Origin: Oscillospiraceae bacterium
GTDB lineage: Bacteria; Bacillota; Clostridia; Oscillospirales; Ruminococcaceae
Assembly (NCBI GenBank): GCA_020024215.1
Contig: JAHHUC010000009.1
Span: forward strand, 1-40,751
Length of the DNA: 40,751 nt
Direction of reading: 5' to 3'
Part shown: piece after piece, positions 22,450 to 31,319 of the stretch
How the letters are laid out: each line of letters begins with the position of its first letter
Position numbering within the stretch: the first letter of the stretch is position 1
Notes under the pieces: model-generated
The model's input: only the letters and a program-made list of their open reading frames with translations
Database searches by the model: none
Told to the model about the DNA's origin: nothing
Made by a program: the position numbers and the translations under genes

Positions 22450-23406
22450 TTACTCTTCTTCTCTCATAAGGTCAAAGCCTAAGCTCTTGAGCTTGGCAAC
22501 AACCTCCTCGAGAGACTTTTTGCCCAAATTGCGGACCTTCATCATTTCCTCCGGGGACTTGTTTACCAAATCTCCCACAGTGTTGACAGAAGCTCTCTTG
22601 AGGCAGTTAAATGCCCTCACCGATAAGTCAAGCTCTTCAATTGTCATCTCAAGGGCCTTTTCCTTGCCGTTATCTTCATTCTTTTCCATGATTTCGGTAG
22701 CAAAGGTCTCGTCAGATAAGTCAACGAAGTGATTGAGTTGCCTATTGAGGATCTTGGCGGCAAGACTTACACCCTCCTTAGCGGAGATGGTTCCGTCTGT
22801 CCAAACCTCCAAAGTGAGCTTGTCATAGTCTGTGATCTGCTCAACTCTGGTGTTTTCAACAAAATAGTTTACTTTTAATACCGGTGTATAAATGCTGTCA
22901 ACTGCAATAGTTCCCACAGGGGCATTTGCAAGCTCAACAACCTTGTTGCGGTCAGCAGGCACATAGCCCTGACCCTTCTGGAGGGTTATCTCCATAGAAA
23001 GATGACCGCCCTCGCTCAAAGTGGCGATGTGCATATCAGGATCGAGGATTTCCACCTCGGAATCGCAGATGATATTGCCGGCTTTGACCTCACCCTCACC
23101 TGTGGCATCAATTCTGACAGTTTTAGGGCCCTCGCCCAAAATTTTGGCTGTCAGTCCCTTGATGTTGAGGATCAGCTCGGTAACATCTTCCTTAACGCCC
23201 TCTATTGTTGAAAACTCGTGCTGAATACCGTCTATTTTCACAGACACAGGTGCCACACCGGGAAGCGATGAGAGAAGAACACGACGGAGACTGTTGCCCA
23301 AAGTTGTACCAAAACCACGGTCAAGAGGTTCTGCTACGAATTTGCCATAGCTTCCGTTTTCGTACAATTCAACCGTATCCACCTTAGGCTCGATTATTTT
23401 TACCAT
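22450..23406 (-). CDS. rpoA: RNA polymerase subunit alpha
   Basis: The alpha dimer starts assembly of RNA polymerase and contacts activators and UP elements. The 318-residue protein has the N-terminal dimerisation domain (about 1-230, with FGTTLGNSLRRVLLSSLPG), a short linker and the C-terminal domain (about 255-315) with LSVRAFNCLKRA and KVRNLGKKSLEEV. It lies between rpsD and rplQ, the clostridial order. Confidence 0.98.
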   Translation of the reverse strand: MVKIIEPKVDTVELYENGSYGKFVAEPLDRGFGTTLGNSLRRVLLSSLPGVAPVSVKIDGIQHEFSTIEGVKEDVTELILNIKGLTAKILGEGPKTVRIDATGEGEVKAGNIICDSEVEILDPDMHIATLSEGGHLSMEITLQKGQGYVPADRNKVVELANAPVGTIAVDSIYTPVLKVNYFVENTRVEQITDYDKLTLEVWTDGTISAKEGVSLAAKILNRQLNHFVDLSDETFATEIMEKNEDNGKEKALEMTIEELDLSVRAFNCLKRASVNTVGDLVNKSPEEMMKVRNLGKKSLEEVVAKLKSLGFDLMREEE

Positions 23407-23464
23407 ATTTACCCTCCCACAGCAGCTTTATGCCGCAAATAATTCGTTCCCCTGATGATAAGCA

Positions 23465-24061
23465 CTACTTGGAGTAAAGCTCGACAACCAGTGTCTCCTG
23501 TACATCATAGTCAATATCGTCACGGGCAGGCATAGCTTCAACTGTGCCGTTAAAGTTTTCTGCATCTTTCTTGAGCCACTTGGGAACAAGCCACTTAGAA
23601 TTAGTCTCAATGAGTGCCTTGAACTTTTCGCTGCTTCTGGACTTTTCTCTAATAGCGATAACGTCGCCCACCTTAACAAGGTAAGAGGGGATGTCAACCT
23701 TCTGGCCGTTTACGGTGAAGTGTCCGTGACCTACCAGCTGACGTGCTTCTCTTCTTGTGTTGGCATAGCCTAAACGGAACACCACGTTGTCAAGTCTTGT
23801 TTCCAGAATCTGAAGAAGGTTTTCACCTGTAACTCCGGGTTTTCTTTCAGCGATGAGATAGTAGTTGTAGAACTGCTTCTCCAAAACGCCGTATATGAAC
23901 TTGAGCTTCTGCTTTTCGTTCAACTGCAGGCCGTATTCGGACTGCTTCTTTCTCACATTCTTCTTAGGATCCCTGTTGGTTTCCTTGTGTATGCCCATAA
24001 CTGCGGGAGAGATGTTCAAGGTTTTGCATCTCTTGAGAATGGGCTGCTTATTGTTAGCCAT
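23465..24061 (-). CDS. rpsD: 30S ribosomal protein S4
   Basis: S4 starts 30S assembly at the 5' domain of 16S rRNA. The open frame extends upstream, but the start was set at 24061 (MANNKQPILKRCK) because AAAGGAGG lies just before it; this gives 198 residues. The S4 RNA-binding domain is seen at RLDNVVFRLGYANTRREARQLVGHGHFTVNG. It lacks the N-terminal four-cysteine zinc site. In Bacilli rpsD stands alone; its place here between rpsK and rpoA is typical of Clostridia. Confidence 0.97.
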   Translation of the reverse strand: MANNKQPILKRCKTLNISPAVMGIHKETNRDPKKNVRKKQSEYGLQLNEKQKLKFIYGVLEKQFYNYYLIAERKPGVTGENLLQILETRLDNVVFRLGYANTRREARQLVGHGHFTVNGQKVDIPSYLVKVGDVIAIREKSRSSEKFKALIETNSKWLVPKWLKKDAENFNGTVEAMPARDDIDYDVQETLVVELYSK

Positions 24062-24084
24062 TGCGCTACCTCCTTTAAAAAAAA

Positions 24085-24489
24085 TTAAACGCGTCTGCGC
24101 TTGGGAGGACGACAACCATTGTGAGGAATGGGGGTAACGTCCTTGATCATTGTAACCTCAAGACCTGCAGCCTGAAGAGCTCTGATAGCAGCCTCTCTGC
24201 CGCTTCCGGGTCCCTTTACATAAACCTCAACAGTCTTAAGTCCGTGCTCCATAGCAGCCTTTGCAGCTGTTTCAGCTGCGGTCTGAGCTGCGAAGGGGGT
24301 GGATTTCTTGGAGCCTCTGAAGCCCAATCCGCCTGCGGAAGCCCATGAGAGAGCATTTCCCTGTGTGTCGGAAATAGTTACGATAGTGTTGTTAAAGGTG
24401 GACTGAATATGTGCACTACCTCTTTCAACGTTCTTGCGTTCTCTGCGGCGAACTCTTGTAGCAGCGCCCTTTTTAACCTGCTTTGCCAT
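24085..24489 (-). CDS. rpsK: 30S ribosomal protein S11
   Basis: S11 forms part of the 30S platform near the mRNA exit. The 134-residue protein shows GSAHIQSTFNNTIVTI, RGSKKSTPFAAQ and the ending DVTPIPHNGCRPPKRRRV, all conserved. It lies 16 bp after rpsM and 23 bp before rpsD in the alpha operon. Confidence 0.98.
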   Translation of the reverse strand: MAKQVKKGAATRVRRRERKNVERGSAHIQSTFNNTIVTISDTQGNALSWASAGGLGFRGSKKSTPFAAQTAAETAAKAAMEHGLKTVEVYVKGPGSGREAAIRALQAAGLEVTMIKDVTPIPHNGCRPPKRRRV

Positions 24490-24505
24490 TATTCAATTCC
24501 CTCCC

Positions 24506-24874
24506 TTACTTCTTCTTGTTAGCGATGGTTCTCTTAGGTCCCTTGCGGGTTCTGGCGTTGGTCTTGGATCTTTGACCTCTTACGGGAAGACCCTTTCTGT
24601 GACGAACTCCTCTGAAGCAGCCAATTTCAACAAGGCGCTTGATATCTAAGGAAACATTGCTTCTCAAATCACCCTCAACGGTGAGATTCTTGTCGATATA
24701 TTCTCTCAATAAAGCTTCCTGATCCTCAGTCAAATCCTTAACTCTTGTATCAGGATCAATGTTGGTAGCTGCGAGAATGTCATTTGCTGTTTTACGACCG
24801 ATTCCGTAAATATATGTGAGTCCTAACTCAACTCTCTTTTCACGGGGTAAGTCAATACCGGCTATACGAGCCAT
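24506..24874 (-). CDS. rpsM: 30S ribosomal protein S13
   Basis: S13 sits in the 30S head and bridges to L5 and P-site tRNA. The 122-residue protein begins MARIAGIDLPREKRVEL, has the helix-hairpin-helix YIYGIGRKTANDIL and ends in the basic tail RGQRSKTNARTRKGPKRTIANKKK-type sequence. Length is normal. It lies 31 bp after rpmJ. Confidence 0.98.
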   Translation of the reverse strand: MARIAGIDLPREKRVELGLTYIYGIGRKTANDILAATNIDPDTRVKDLTEDQEALLREYIDKNLTVEGDLRSNVSLDIKRLVEIGCFRGVRHRKGLPVRGQRSKTNARTRKGPKRTIANKKK

Positions 24875-24905
24875 TTATTACACCTCCATTAGTTTAGGTT
24901 GGCGT

Positions 24906-25019
24906 TTAGCCCTGACGCTGCTTGTGCTTGGGGTTTTCGCAGATGACCATTACACGGCCCTTGCGCTTGATAACCTTGCACTTTTCACACATAGGCTTAA
25001 CAGAAGGTCTTACTTTCAT
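24906..25019 (-). CDS. rpmJ: 50S ribosomal protein L36, zinc-binding form
   Basis: This 37-residue gene is shorter than common ORF limits. It reads MKVRPSVKPMCEKCKVIK, then VICENPKHKQRQG. Cys11, Cys14, Cys27 and His32 are the four zinc ligands of the C+ form. An AGGAGG precedes the ATG. It lies between infA and rpsM, its usual place. Being the zinc form with no second copy in view, it gives no sign of zinc-sparing paralogues here. Confidence 0.97.
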   Translation of the reverse strand: MKVRPSVKPMCEKCKVIKRKGRVMVICENPKHKQRQG

Positions 25020-25095
25020 CTTCCTTGTACCTCCTTTTTTACGATAAGCGGTTAACCTTTTATAATATCCTTCCGCTTAAAGGAAAAATCTAATC

Positions 25096-25314
25096 TTACT
25101 TACTTCTCCATGTGATTCTGCCCTTTGTAAGGTCATAGGGGGAGATTTCCACCGTAACCTTGTCACCGGGCAGTATTCTTATGAAGTTCATGCGAAGTTT
25201 TCCGGAAATATGGGCCAGAAGCTGGTGTCCGCCCTGAATTTCTACTACAAACTGCGCATTGGGAAGGGCTTCTTTAACAACGCCTTCCACTTCGATGACA
25301 TCATCCTTTGCCAA
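25096..25314 (-). CDS. infA: Translation initiation factor IF-1
   Basis: IF-1 blocks the A site during initiation. The 72-residue protein is a single OB fold with IEVEGVVKEALPNAQF and the typical ending VEISPYDLTKGRITWRSK. The start codon is TTG, supported by AGGAGG eight bases upstream. It lies 30 bp after map; the KOW-domain gene that many Clostridia carry between them is absent. Confidence 0.97.
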   Translation of the reverse strand: MAKDDVIEVEGVVKEALPNAQFVVEIQGGHQLLAHISGKLRMNFIRILPGDKVTVEISPYDLTKGRITWRSK

Positions 25315-25344
25315 AATCCGTTCCTCCTTTTGCTTCGCTTGGGT

Positions 25345-26097
25345 TTATGCCAAACGGGTGAGAATAATAGGTTCTGCCTTTGTGATACCGACAGAATGTT
25401 CAAAGTGAGCAGATAGGGAATTATCCGCTGTCACCACAGTCCAATCGTTGGAAAGAACCCTTACCTGCCATGAGCCCTGAGTTATCATAGGCTCGATGGC
25501 TATGCACATTCCAGGCATCAGCCTGGGTCCGTGTCCGGCTCTTCCGAAATTCGGAACCTCCGGGTCCTCATGCAGATGTCTGCCGACTCCGTGTCCGGTG
25601 TAATCTCTGACTACTCCGAATCCCCTTGAAGCGGCATATTCTTCGACAGCTGCCGAAATATCACCAATACGATTGCCGGCATAAGCCATAGCGATGCCCG
25701 CATCCAAAGCTCCCTTTGTCGCCTCAAGAAGCCTTTTTGCATCATCGCTTATCTCTTTGCAGGCAAAGGTATAAGCGGAGTCACCGGTGAAGCCATCTTT
25801 AAAGGCACCCACATCGATGGAGACTATGTCCCCCTCGTTGATTATCCTCTTTTTGGAGGGGATTCCGTGGATTACCTCTTCATTTACAGAAACGCACGCA
25901 GCGGCGGGAAAACCGCCATACCCCTTAAAGGTGGGCTTTGCGCCGGCAGAGAGTATAAACTCCTCGGCGATCCGGCTTATATCCCATGTGGATATTCCCG
26001 GTGCAATCGCCTCGCCGGCTTTATGCAAAGCCAAAGCTGTCAATTCTCCTGCTTTTTGCATAAGGAGCATTTCATGCTGATTCTTTAAATTTATCAT
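25345..26097 (-). CDS. map: Methionine aminopeptidase, type I
   Basis: Map removes the N-terminal methionine of new proteins. The 250-residue protein has all five metal ligands: Asp95 and Asp106 (DVGAFKDGFTGD), His169 (TGHGVGRHLHE), Glu202 (IEPM) and Glu233. It lacks an N-terminal zinc-finger extension. Its ATG overlaps the adk stop (ATGA), and the secY-adk-map-infA order is the standard Firmicute arrangement. Confidence 0.97.
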   Translation of the reverse strand: MINLKNQHEMLLMQKAGELTALALHKAGEAIAPGISTWDISRIAEEFILSAGAKPTFKGYGGFPAAACVSVNEEVIHGIPSKKRIINEGDIVSIDVGAFKDGFTGDSAYTFACKEISDDAKRLLEATKGALDAGIAMAYAGNRIGDISAAVEEYAASRGFGVVRDYTGHGVGRHLHEDPEVPNFGRAGHGPRLMPGMCIAIEPMITQGSWQVRVLSNDWTVVTADNSLSAHFEHSVGITKAEPIILTRLA

Positions 26098-26732
26098 AGA
26101 AGCTTCTCCAAAGCTGCTTTAGCTTTGTTTGTGATTTCCTCTACACTTCCGACTGCATCAATCTCAATGCAGATTCCCTTCTCCCTGTAATAATCAGAGA
26201 GCGGCTCGGTTTCAGTGTGGTAAACCCTAAGTCTTTCCAAAACAGTTTCGGGGGCGTCATCCTTTCTCTGGATGAGCCTGTCGCTGCAGATATCGCATAT
26301 GCCCTCTGTTTTGGGAGGCTTTGATTCTAAGTGATAGGGCGCTCCGCAGGAAGCGCAGACCCTTCTTCCGGTCATTCTCTTTATAACGTCCTCATCTGTG
26401 ACAACGAAGTTGAGAACAGCATCCACAGAATCAACCATCTTGGAAAATTCCTCTGCCTGATTGATGTTTCTGGGGAATCCGTCCAGGATAAATCCCTTTT
26501 TGCAGTCATCCTTCTTAAGCCTTTCGGCAACCATTCTGCAAACCAGCTCGTCGGGGACCAAAAGCCCCTTATCTGTATAGGATTTAAACTCCTCACCCTC
26601 AGAAGAGCCGGACCTTATGGCCTCTCTTATGATGTTGCCTGTTCCGATGATCGGAATGCTGTAAAGTCCGGAAAGAATTTCAGCCTGGGTGCCCTTGCCC
26701 GCGCCGGGCGCACCCAAAAGTATAAGCTTCAT
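26094..26732 (-). CDS. adk: Adenylate kinase, zinc-lid form
   Basis: Adk balances ATP, ADP and AMP. The 212-residue protein has the P-loop GAPGAGKGT (8-16), the AMP-site DGFPRN, and a long LID domain with two cysteine pairs (CASC and CDIC) that bind structural zinc, the Gram-positive form. It follows secY by 17 bp and overlaps map. Confidence 0.98.
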   Translation of the reverse strand: MKLILLGAPGAGKGTQAEILSGLYSIPIIGTGNIIREAIRSGSSEGEEFKSYTDKGLLVPDELVCRMVAERLKKDDCKKGFILDGFPRNINQAEEFSKMVDSVDAVLNFVVTDEDVIKRMTGRRVCASCGAPYHLESKPPKTEGICDICSDRLIQRKDDAPETVLERLRVYHTETEPLSDYYREKGICIEIDAVGSVEEITNKAKAALEKLL

Positions 26733-26749
26733 TGTGCCATCCTCCGATT

Positions 26750-28045
26750 TTATTCAAGGAATCCCTTGTAGTGACGCATCATCATCTGGCTTTCAAGCTC
26801 TCTTACAGTGTCGAGGGCAACTCCCACCAAAATGATGATGGATGTTCCGCCCAATGCAATGTTCATCCTGGTGATTCCGCCGATGACAATTGGCATGGTT
26901 GCGATAACGCCCAGGAAAAGTCCGCCTAAGAAGGTTGTCTTGGAGACGATTCTTGCGATGTAGTCACTTGTGGGCTTTCCGGGCCTTATGCCGGGAACAG
27001 TGCCTGAATTCTTACGAAGATTGTTGGAAATTTCAACCGGGTTATACTGTATTGCAATATAAAAATAATTGAAGCCGATAACCAGGATGAAGTAAAGTAC
27101 AGCGTACCAAACGGTGTTGTACTGGAAAACGCTCAAAAACTTGCCCCAGAAGGAATCGGGGCTTATGCCTGCAAAATCTCTTATGGTAGAGGGTATTGCA
27201 AGCAGAGTTGAGGCGAAGATAACAGGGAGAACTCCGGACATATTGACCTTAATGGGCAAAAATGTGCTTTGTCCGCCATACTGCTTTCTTCCCACTATTC
27301 TCTTTGCATACTGTATGGGGATTCTTCTCTCGGCATTTGTCATGAGTATGATAAATGCGATAACAAAGAGGAAGAGAACCGCCACAAAGGGCACAGAGAA
27401 GAAATAGCCTGTGGCTCCGTCCATAGCCAGGCGGATATACTGCCACATGGTGCCTAAAACGGCAGGGCCGCGGGAAACGATACCGACAAAGAGAATCATT
27501 GAGATACCGTTGCCTATTCCCTTTTCATCTATCTTTTCGCCCAAAAACACAATCAGAAGTGAGCCTGCGGCGAAGCATGAGATGATTATTGTCCTTGCAA
27601 AGTAATATTGCCAGCCTTCAAAGGAGCGGATAGCGCCCTGAGCATTGAGCAAGGTCATATATGCAAAGGACTGTAAAAGAGCCAGAGCCAAAGTGGTATA
27701 TCTGGTAATCTTGGCGATTTTTTGCCTTCCTGCTTCGCCCTCCTTGGCCAGGTTTTCCAAATATGGTATAGCCACAGTCAGAAGCTGGATGACGATTGAA
27801 GATGTGATGACAGGTGAAATTGAAAGAGCAAACAATGTGCTTCTGGAAAACGCTCCGCCGGTCATCATATCTGCGAACCCAAAAAGACCGCCTGCTGAGC
27901 CTACCATCGCTGAAAGCTTGGAAGGATCAAGAAATGGCACGGGAATTGCGGAACCGATTCTTGTGAGAACGAGAATCAAGAATGTGAACAACATCTTTTT
28001 TCTCAGATCCTCAATCTTCCAGGCATTTCTAAGGGTTTGCAGCAT
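26750..28045 (-). CDS. secY: Protein translocase subunit SecY
   Basis: SecY is the channel of the Sec translocon. The 431-residue protein has ten predicted helices; conserved parts include RIGSAIPVPFLD near the N-terminus, the plug-and-gate region, and NAERRIPIQYAKR on a cytoplasmic loop. The C-terminal loop with GTVPGIRPGKPTSDYI is the SecA/ribosome contact. It directly follows rplO (1 bp gap) in the spc operon. Length is normal. Confidence 0.98.
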   Translation of the reverse strand: MLQTLRNAWKIEDLRKKMLFTFLILVLTRIGSAIPVPFLDPSKLSAMVGSAGGLFGFADMMTGGAFSRSTLFALSISPVITSSIVIQLLTVAIPYLENLAKEGEAGRQKIAKITRYTTLALALLQSFAYMTLLNAQGAIRSFEGWQYYFARTIIISCFAAGSLLIVFLGEKIDEKGIGNGISMILFVGIVSRGPAVLGTMWQYIRLAMDGATGYFFSVPFVAVLFLFVIAFIILMTNAERRIPIQYAKRIVGRKQYGGQSTFLPIKVNMSGVLPVIFASTLLAIPSTIRDFAGISPDSFWGKFLSVFQYNTVWYAVLYFILVIGFNYFYIAIQYNPVEISNNLRKNSGTVPGIRPGKPTSDYIARIVSKTTFLGGLFLGVIATMPIVIGGITRMNIALGGTSIIILVGVALDTVRELESQMMMRHYKGFLE

Positions 28046-28046
28046 A

Positions 28047-28487
28047 TTACTTCACCTCAGCCTTTCCGCCTGCCTTCTCTATCTTCTCCTTTGCTGTCTT
28101 GGAGAAAGAGGTGGCGATAACGGTAAGGCTGCGCTCTAATTCGCCTCTTCCTAAAATCTTGATACCGTCGCGGGTATTCTTGATGATACCTGCATCGGAA
28201 ATAGCCTTTGCGTCAACTACGGAGCCATCCTCAAACTTGTTGAGAACGTCAACATTGATGGCAACATACTCCTTAGCGAAGATGTTGTTGAAGCCCCTCT
28301 TGGGAATACGGCGCTGCAAGGGCATCTGTCCGCCTTCAAAGCCGGGTCTTACTCCGCCGCCGGAACGGGCCTTCTGTCCCTTGTGTCCCTTGCCTGCGGT
28401 CTTTCCGTTACCGGAGCCTGCGCCTCTTCCCTTTCTGAAGCTCTTCTGAAAGGAGCCTTCAACAGGTGATAACTCATGAAGTTTCAT
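28047..28487 (-). CDS. rplO: 50S ribosomal protein L15
   Basis: L15 is a late-assembly 50S protein. The start was set at 28487 (MKLHELSPVEGS), because GGAGG lies upstream and this is the family start; the open frame extends 10 codons further. The 146-residue protein has the glycine-rich stretch GRGAGSGNGKTAGKGHKGQ and the RGFNN segment. It lies between rpmD and secY. Confidence 0.97.
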   Translation of the reverse strand: MKLHELSPVEGSFQKSFRKGRGAGSGNGKTAGKGHKGQKARSGGGVRPGFEGGQMPLQRRIPKRGFNNIFAKEYVAINVDVLNKFEDGSVVDAKAISDAGIIKNTRDGIKILGRGELERSLTVIATSFSKTAKEKIEKAGGKAEVK

Positions 28488-28506
28488 TGTGAACTGCACC
28501 TCCTTT

Positions 28507-28686
28507 TTAGTCTTCAACTACCTTTACAAGATGAGAGATCTTGTTGATCTTGCCTCTTGTTGCTGCGTTGTCGGGCTGAATGGTTGTGTTGCCGATTTTG
28601 CGAAGTCCCAGAGCCTGTGCTGTTGCTATCTGGTCCTTCTTGCAGCCGGCCAAAGATCCTGTGAGGGTGATTTTTAAACTAGCCAT
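28507..28686 (-). CDS. rpmD: 50S ribosomal protein L30
   Basis: This 59-residue gene falls just under common ORF limits. It reads MASLKITLTGSLAGCKKDQI, then ALGLRKIGNTTIQPDNAATRG and KINKISHLVKVVED, a clear L30. GGGAGG lies before the ATG. It sits in its usual place between rpsE and rplO. Confidence 0.97.
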   Translation of the reverse strand: MASLKITLTGSLAGCKKDQIATAQALGLRKIGNTTIQPDNAATRGKINKISHLVKVVED

Positions 28687-28700
28687 TTATAAAACCTCCC

Positions 28701-29195
28701 TTATAAAATTTCTTCCACGGACTTTCCTCTGATAGCTGCAACCTCTTCTGCAGTTCTCAAAGCCTTAAGTCCGTTGATTGTTGCTGTAACAACATTTACG
28801 GGGTTGTTTGTTCTCTGGCACTTTGTTCTGATGTTCTTAACTCCGGCTGCCTCGAGCACGGCACGAACGGCGCCGCCTGCGATAACTCCGGTACCTTCAG
28901 GTGCAGGGAGCATGAGAACTCTGCCTGCTCCGAAGGAGCCTATAACCTCGTGGGGAATTGTTGTTCCCTTTAAGGAAACCTTGAACATATTCTTCTTGGC
29001 ATCCTCTATTCCCTTTCTGATAGCGTCGGGAACTTCACCGGATTTGCCAATGCCAAAACCTACTTTGCCGTTGCCGTCGCCAACTACGACAAGGGCTGCA
29101 AACTTGAAGATACGTCCGCCCTTTACCGTCTTGGATACACGGTTTATGGCTACGACCTTCTCTTTAAACTCAGTCGCTGCTTCTATACGAGCCAA
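28701..29195 (-). CDS. rpsE: 30S ribosomal protein S5
   Basis: S5 helps keep decoding accurate at the 30S entry site. The 164-residue protein has the double-strand RNA-binding part (KVVAINRVSKTVKGGRIF) and the ancestral fold with GTGVIAGGAVRAVLEAAGV. The start is TTG, with AGGAGGG six bases upstream; it is one of several TTG starts in this cluster. The C-terminus VEEIL is standard. Confidence 0.98.
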   Translation of the reverse strand: MARIEAATEFKEKVVAINRVSKTVKGGRIFKFAALVVVGDGNGKVGFGIGKSGEVPDAIRKGIEDAKKNMFKVSLKGTTIPHEVIGSFGAGRVLMLPAPEGTGVIAGGAVRAVLEAAGVKNIRTKCQRTNNPVNVVTATINGLKALRTAEEVAAIRGKSVEEIL

Positions 29196-29207
29196 TCGTA
29201 TCCCTCC

Positions 29208-29567
29208 TTAGAAATTGAGTCCGCCCTCACGAGCGCCCTCTGCCAATTCTTTTACTCTTCCGTGGTAGATGTAACCGGATCTGTCGAATACTACATCCTT
29301 GATGCCCTTTTCAAGAGCTCTCTGGGCAACTGCCATACCTACCTTCTTAGCTGCTTCCTTGTTGGAGCCCTTGCCCTCAAATCCCTTGTCGAGGGAGGAA
29401 GCTGCTGCGAGAGTGACACCTGCATTGTCATCTATAATCTGAGCGTAGATGTTCTTGTCAGAACGGAAAACGCAAAGACGGGGGCACTCTGCTGTGCCAT
29501 TGATCTTGTTTCTTACACGATAATGACGCTTTATTCTAGCCTTGTTGCTGTCCTGCTTCTTTACCAT
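29208..29567 (-). CDS. rplR: 50S ribosomal protein L18
   Basis: L18 binds 5S rRNA in the central protuberance. The 119-residue protein has RHYRVRNKINGTAECPRLCV and ends FDRSGYIYHGRVKELAEGAREGGLNF-type, the conserved ending. It lies between rplF and rpsE in the spc order. Confidence 0.98.
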   Translation of the reverse strand: MVKKQDSNKARIKRHYRVRNKINGTAECPRLCVFRSDKNIYAQIIDDNAGVTLAAASSLDKGFEGKGSNKEAAKKVGMAVAQRALEKGIKDVVFDRSGYIYHGRVKELAEGAREGGLNF

Positions 29568-29586
29568 TTAACTGTCACTCCTTTCC

Positions 29587-30132
29587 TTACTTCTTGCCCT
29601 TGCCGGCCTTACCTTCCTTGCGGATGATAACCTCGTCAACATACTTGATGCCCTTGCCCTTATAAGGCTCGGGAGGTCTTTTCTCGCGTACCTTTGCCGC
29701 AAACTGACCTACAACCTGCTTATCGGGACCGGAAATAATGATTTTGTTGGGCTGGGGAACCTCGATTGTGATATTCTCGATCTCAGGCATGATAACCTGG
29801 TGGGAATAACCAACTGTGAGCACAAGGTTCTTGCCCTGCTTGGCGGCACGATAGCCGACGCCGTTTACTTCTAATTCCTTCTTAAAGCCCTCGGAAACAC
29901 CTGTTACCATGTTTGATACAAGTGTTCTTGTAAGGCCGTGCAGGCTTCTCATCTGAGCTTCATCGTTGGGGCGGGAAACATTTATCACATTGCCCTCAAC
30001 AGCGATGAGCATATTGCTGTCAACCTCCATGGAAAGGCTGCCCTTAGGGCCCTTAACGGAAACTACGCTGCCATCAACCCTTACTTCAACTCCGGACGGA
30101 ATGGTGATGGGCTTTCTACCGATTCTAGACAA
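29587..30132 (-). CDS. rplF: 50S ribosomal protein L6
   Basis: L6 lies beside the factor-binding site of the 50S subunit. The 181-residue protein begins SRIGRKPITIPSGVEV and ends with RPPEPYKGKGIKYVDEVIIRK-type sequence, both signatures of L6. The start codon is TTG with GGGAGGG seven bases upstream. It lies 14 bp after rpsH. Confidence 0.98.
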   Translation of the reverse strand: MSRIGRKPITIPSGVEVRVDGSVVSVKGPKGSLSMEVDSNMLIAVEGNVINVSRPNDEAQMRSLHGLTRTLVSNMVTGVSEGFKKELEVNGVGYRAAKQGKNLVLTVGYSHQVIMPEIENITIEVPQPNKIIISGPDKQVVGQFAAKVREKRPPEPYKGKGIKYVDEVIIRKEGKAGKGKK

Positions 30133-30146
30133 TATTTAGCCCTCCC

Positions 30147-30545
30147 TTACCAGATGAAGGCGAGCACTTCGCCGCCAACGTTCTGTTTTCTGGCTTCCTT
30201 GTCGGTCATAACTCCCTTGGAGGTGGAGAGGATGGCTATGCCTAAGCCCCTCATAACCTTGGGCATATCTTCACAGTTTGTGTAGATTCTAAGACCGGGC
30301 TTGGAAACTCTTCTCAATCCTGTTATAACAGGAGTCTTGCCCTCACCATATTTGAGGGTAATGGTGATGATACCCTGCTTGCCGTCTTCCTTGACGGTAT
30401 AGCCCTTTATATATCCCTCATCCGCAAGAATCTTGACAATGGACTTCTTTAAGTTGGAAGCGGGAACATCGACCGTTTCGTGATGAGCAGTTGACGCATT
30501 TCTTATGCGTGTCAACAAATCAGCGATGGTATCGGTGATATGCAT
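30147..30545 (-). CDS. rpsH: 30S ribosomal protein S8
   Basis: S8 binds the central domain of 16S rRNA and in other bacteria represses the spc operon. The 132-residue protein begins MHITDTIADLLTRIRNAS and ends KGVMTDKEARKQNVGGEVLAFIW-type, both conserved. It follows rpsN by 20 bp. Confidence 0.98.
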   Translation of the reverse strand: MHITDTIADLLTRIRNASTAHHETVDVPASNLKKSIVKILADEGYIKGYTVKEDGKQGIITITLKYGEGKTPVITGLRRVSKPGLRIYTNCEDMPKVMRGLGIAILSTSKGVMTDKEARKQNVGGEVLAFIW

Positions 30546-30565
30546 ATCTAATGTCCTCCTTACTT

Positions 30566-30751
30566 TTACCAGCTTGCCTTGCGCACGCCGGGGATCTGTC
30601 CTTTATAAGCTAACTCTCTGAAGCAGATACGGCAGATTCCGTACTTTCTCAAATAGCTGTGGGGTCTTCCGCAGATTTTGCATCTGTTGTATTCTCTTGT
30701 GGAGAATTTTGCAGGGCGGCTCTGCTTAACCTTCATACTTGTCTTTGCCAT
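30566..30751 (-). CDS. rpsN: 30S ribosomal protein S14, zinc-binding type Z
   Basis: S14 is a head protein of the 30S subunit. The 61-residue protein is the short zinc form, with Cys24, Cys27, Cys40 and Cys43 (CKIC ... CRIC) and the ending GQIPGVRKASW. This short zinc type is standard in Firmicutes and supports the taxonomic call. It lies between rplE and rpsH. Confidence 0.98.
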   Translation of the reverse strand: MAKTSMKVKQSRPAKFSTREYNRCKICGRPHSYLRKYGICRICFRELAYKGQIPGVRKASW

Positions 30752-30765
30752 GCTTGTTCTCCTCT

Positions 30766-31305
30766 CTACTTAGCAAACGGAAGGCCGAGAAGTGTCAAAA
30801 GCTCTTTGGCTTCCTCGTCTGTGTTTGCGGTTGTTACGAAGGAAATGTCCATTCCTCTTATCTTGTCTATCTTGTCATATTCGATTTCAGGGAACATAAG
30901 CTGCTCCTTTAAGCCGAATGTAAAGTTGCCTCTTCCGTCAAAGCCCTTAGGGGAAATTCCCTTAAAGTCACGAACACGGGGCAGAGCGATGTTGAAGAGC
31001 CTGTCAACAAACTCATACATTCTCTCGCCTCTCAAGGTAACCTTGCAGCCTACAACCGAGCCTTCACGGAGCTTGAAGTTTGCAACAGACTTCTTTGCTC
31101 TGCACTCAATTGCGCGCTGTCCGGTAATTTTCCCTAAGTCGTTTACAATGGCCTCAACTATCTTGGAATTATCTCTGGCCTCGCCGTCTGCAACGTTGAT
31201 AACAACCTTCTCAAGCTTGGGAATCTGCATTACGCTCTTATAGCCGAACTTGTTCATAAGCTGGCCGGCGATGGTAGAGTTGTAAATTTCTTTCAATCTT
31301 GCCAA
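30766..31305 (-). CDS. rplE: 50S ribosomal protein L5
   Basis: L5 binds 5S rRNA and contacts S13 across the subunit interface. The 179-residue protein has the conserved MQIPKLEKVVINVADGEA, LPRVRDFKGISPKGFDGRGN and DISFVTTANTDEEA segments. The start is TTG with AGGAGG ten bases upstream. It lies 14 bp after rplX. Confidence 0.98.
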   Translation of the reverse strand: MARLKEIYNSTIAGQLMNKFGYKSVMQIPKLEKVVINVADGEARDNSKIVEAIVNDLGKITGQRAIECRAKKSVANFKLREGSVVGCKVTLRGERMYEFVDRLFNIALPRVRDFKGISPKGFDGRGNFTFGLKEQLMFPEIEYDKIDKIRGMDISFVTTANTDEEAKELLTLLGLPFAK

Positions 31306-31319
31306 TTCAACACATCCTC

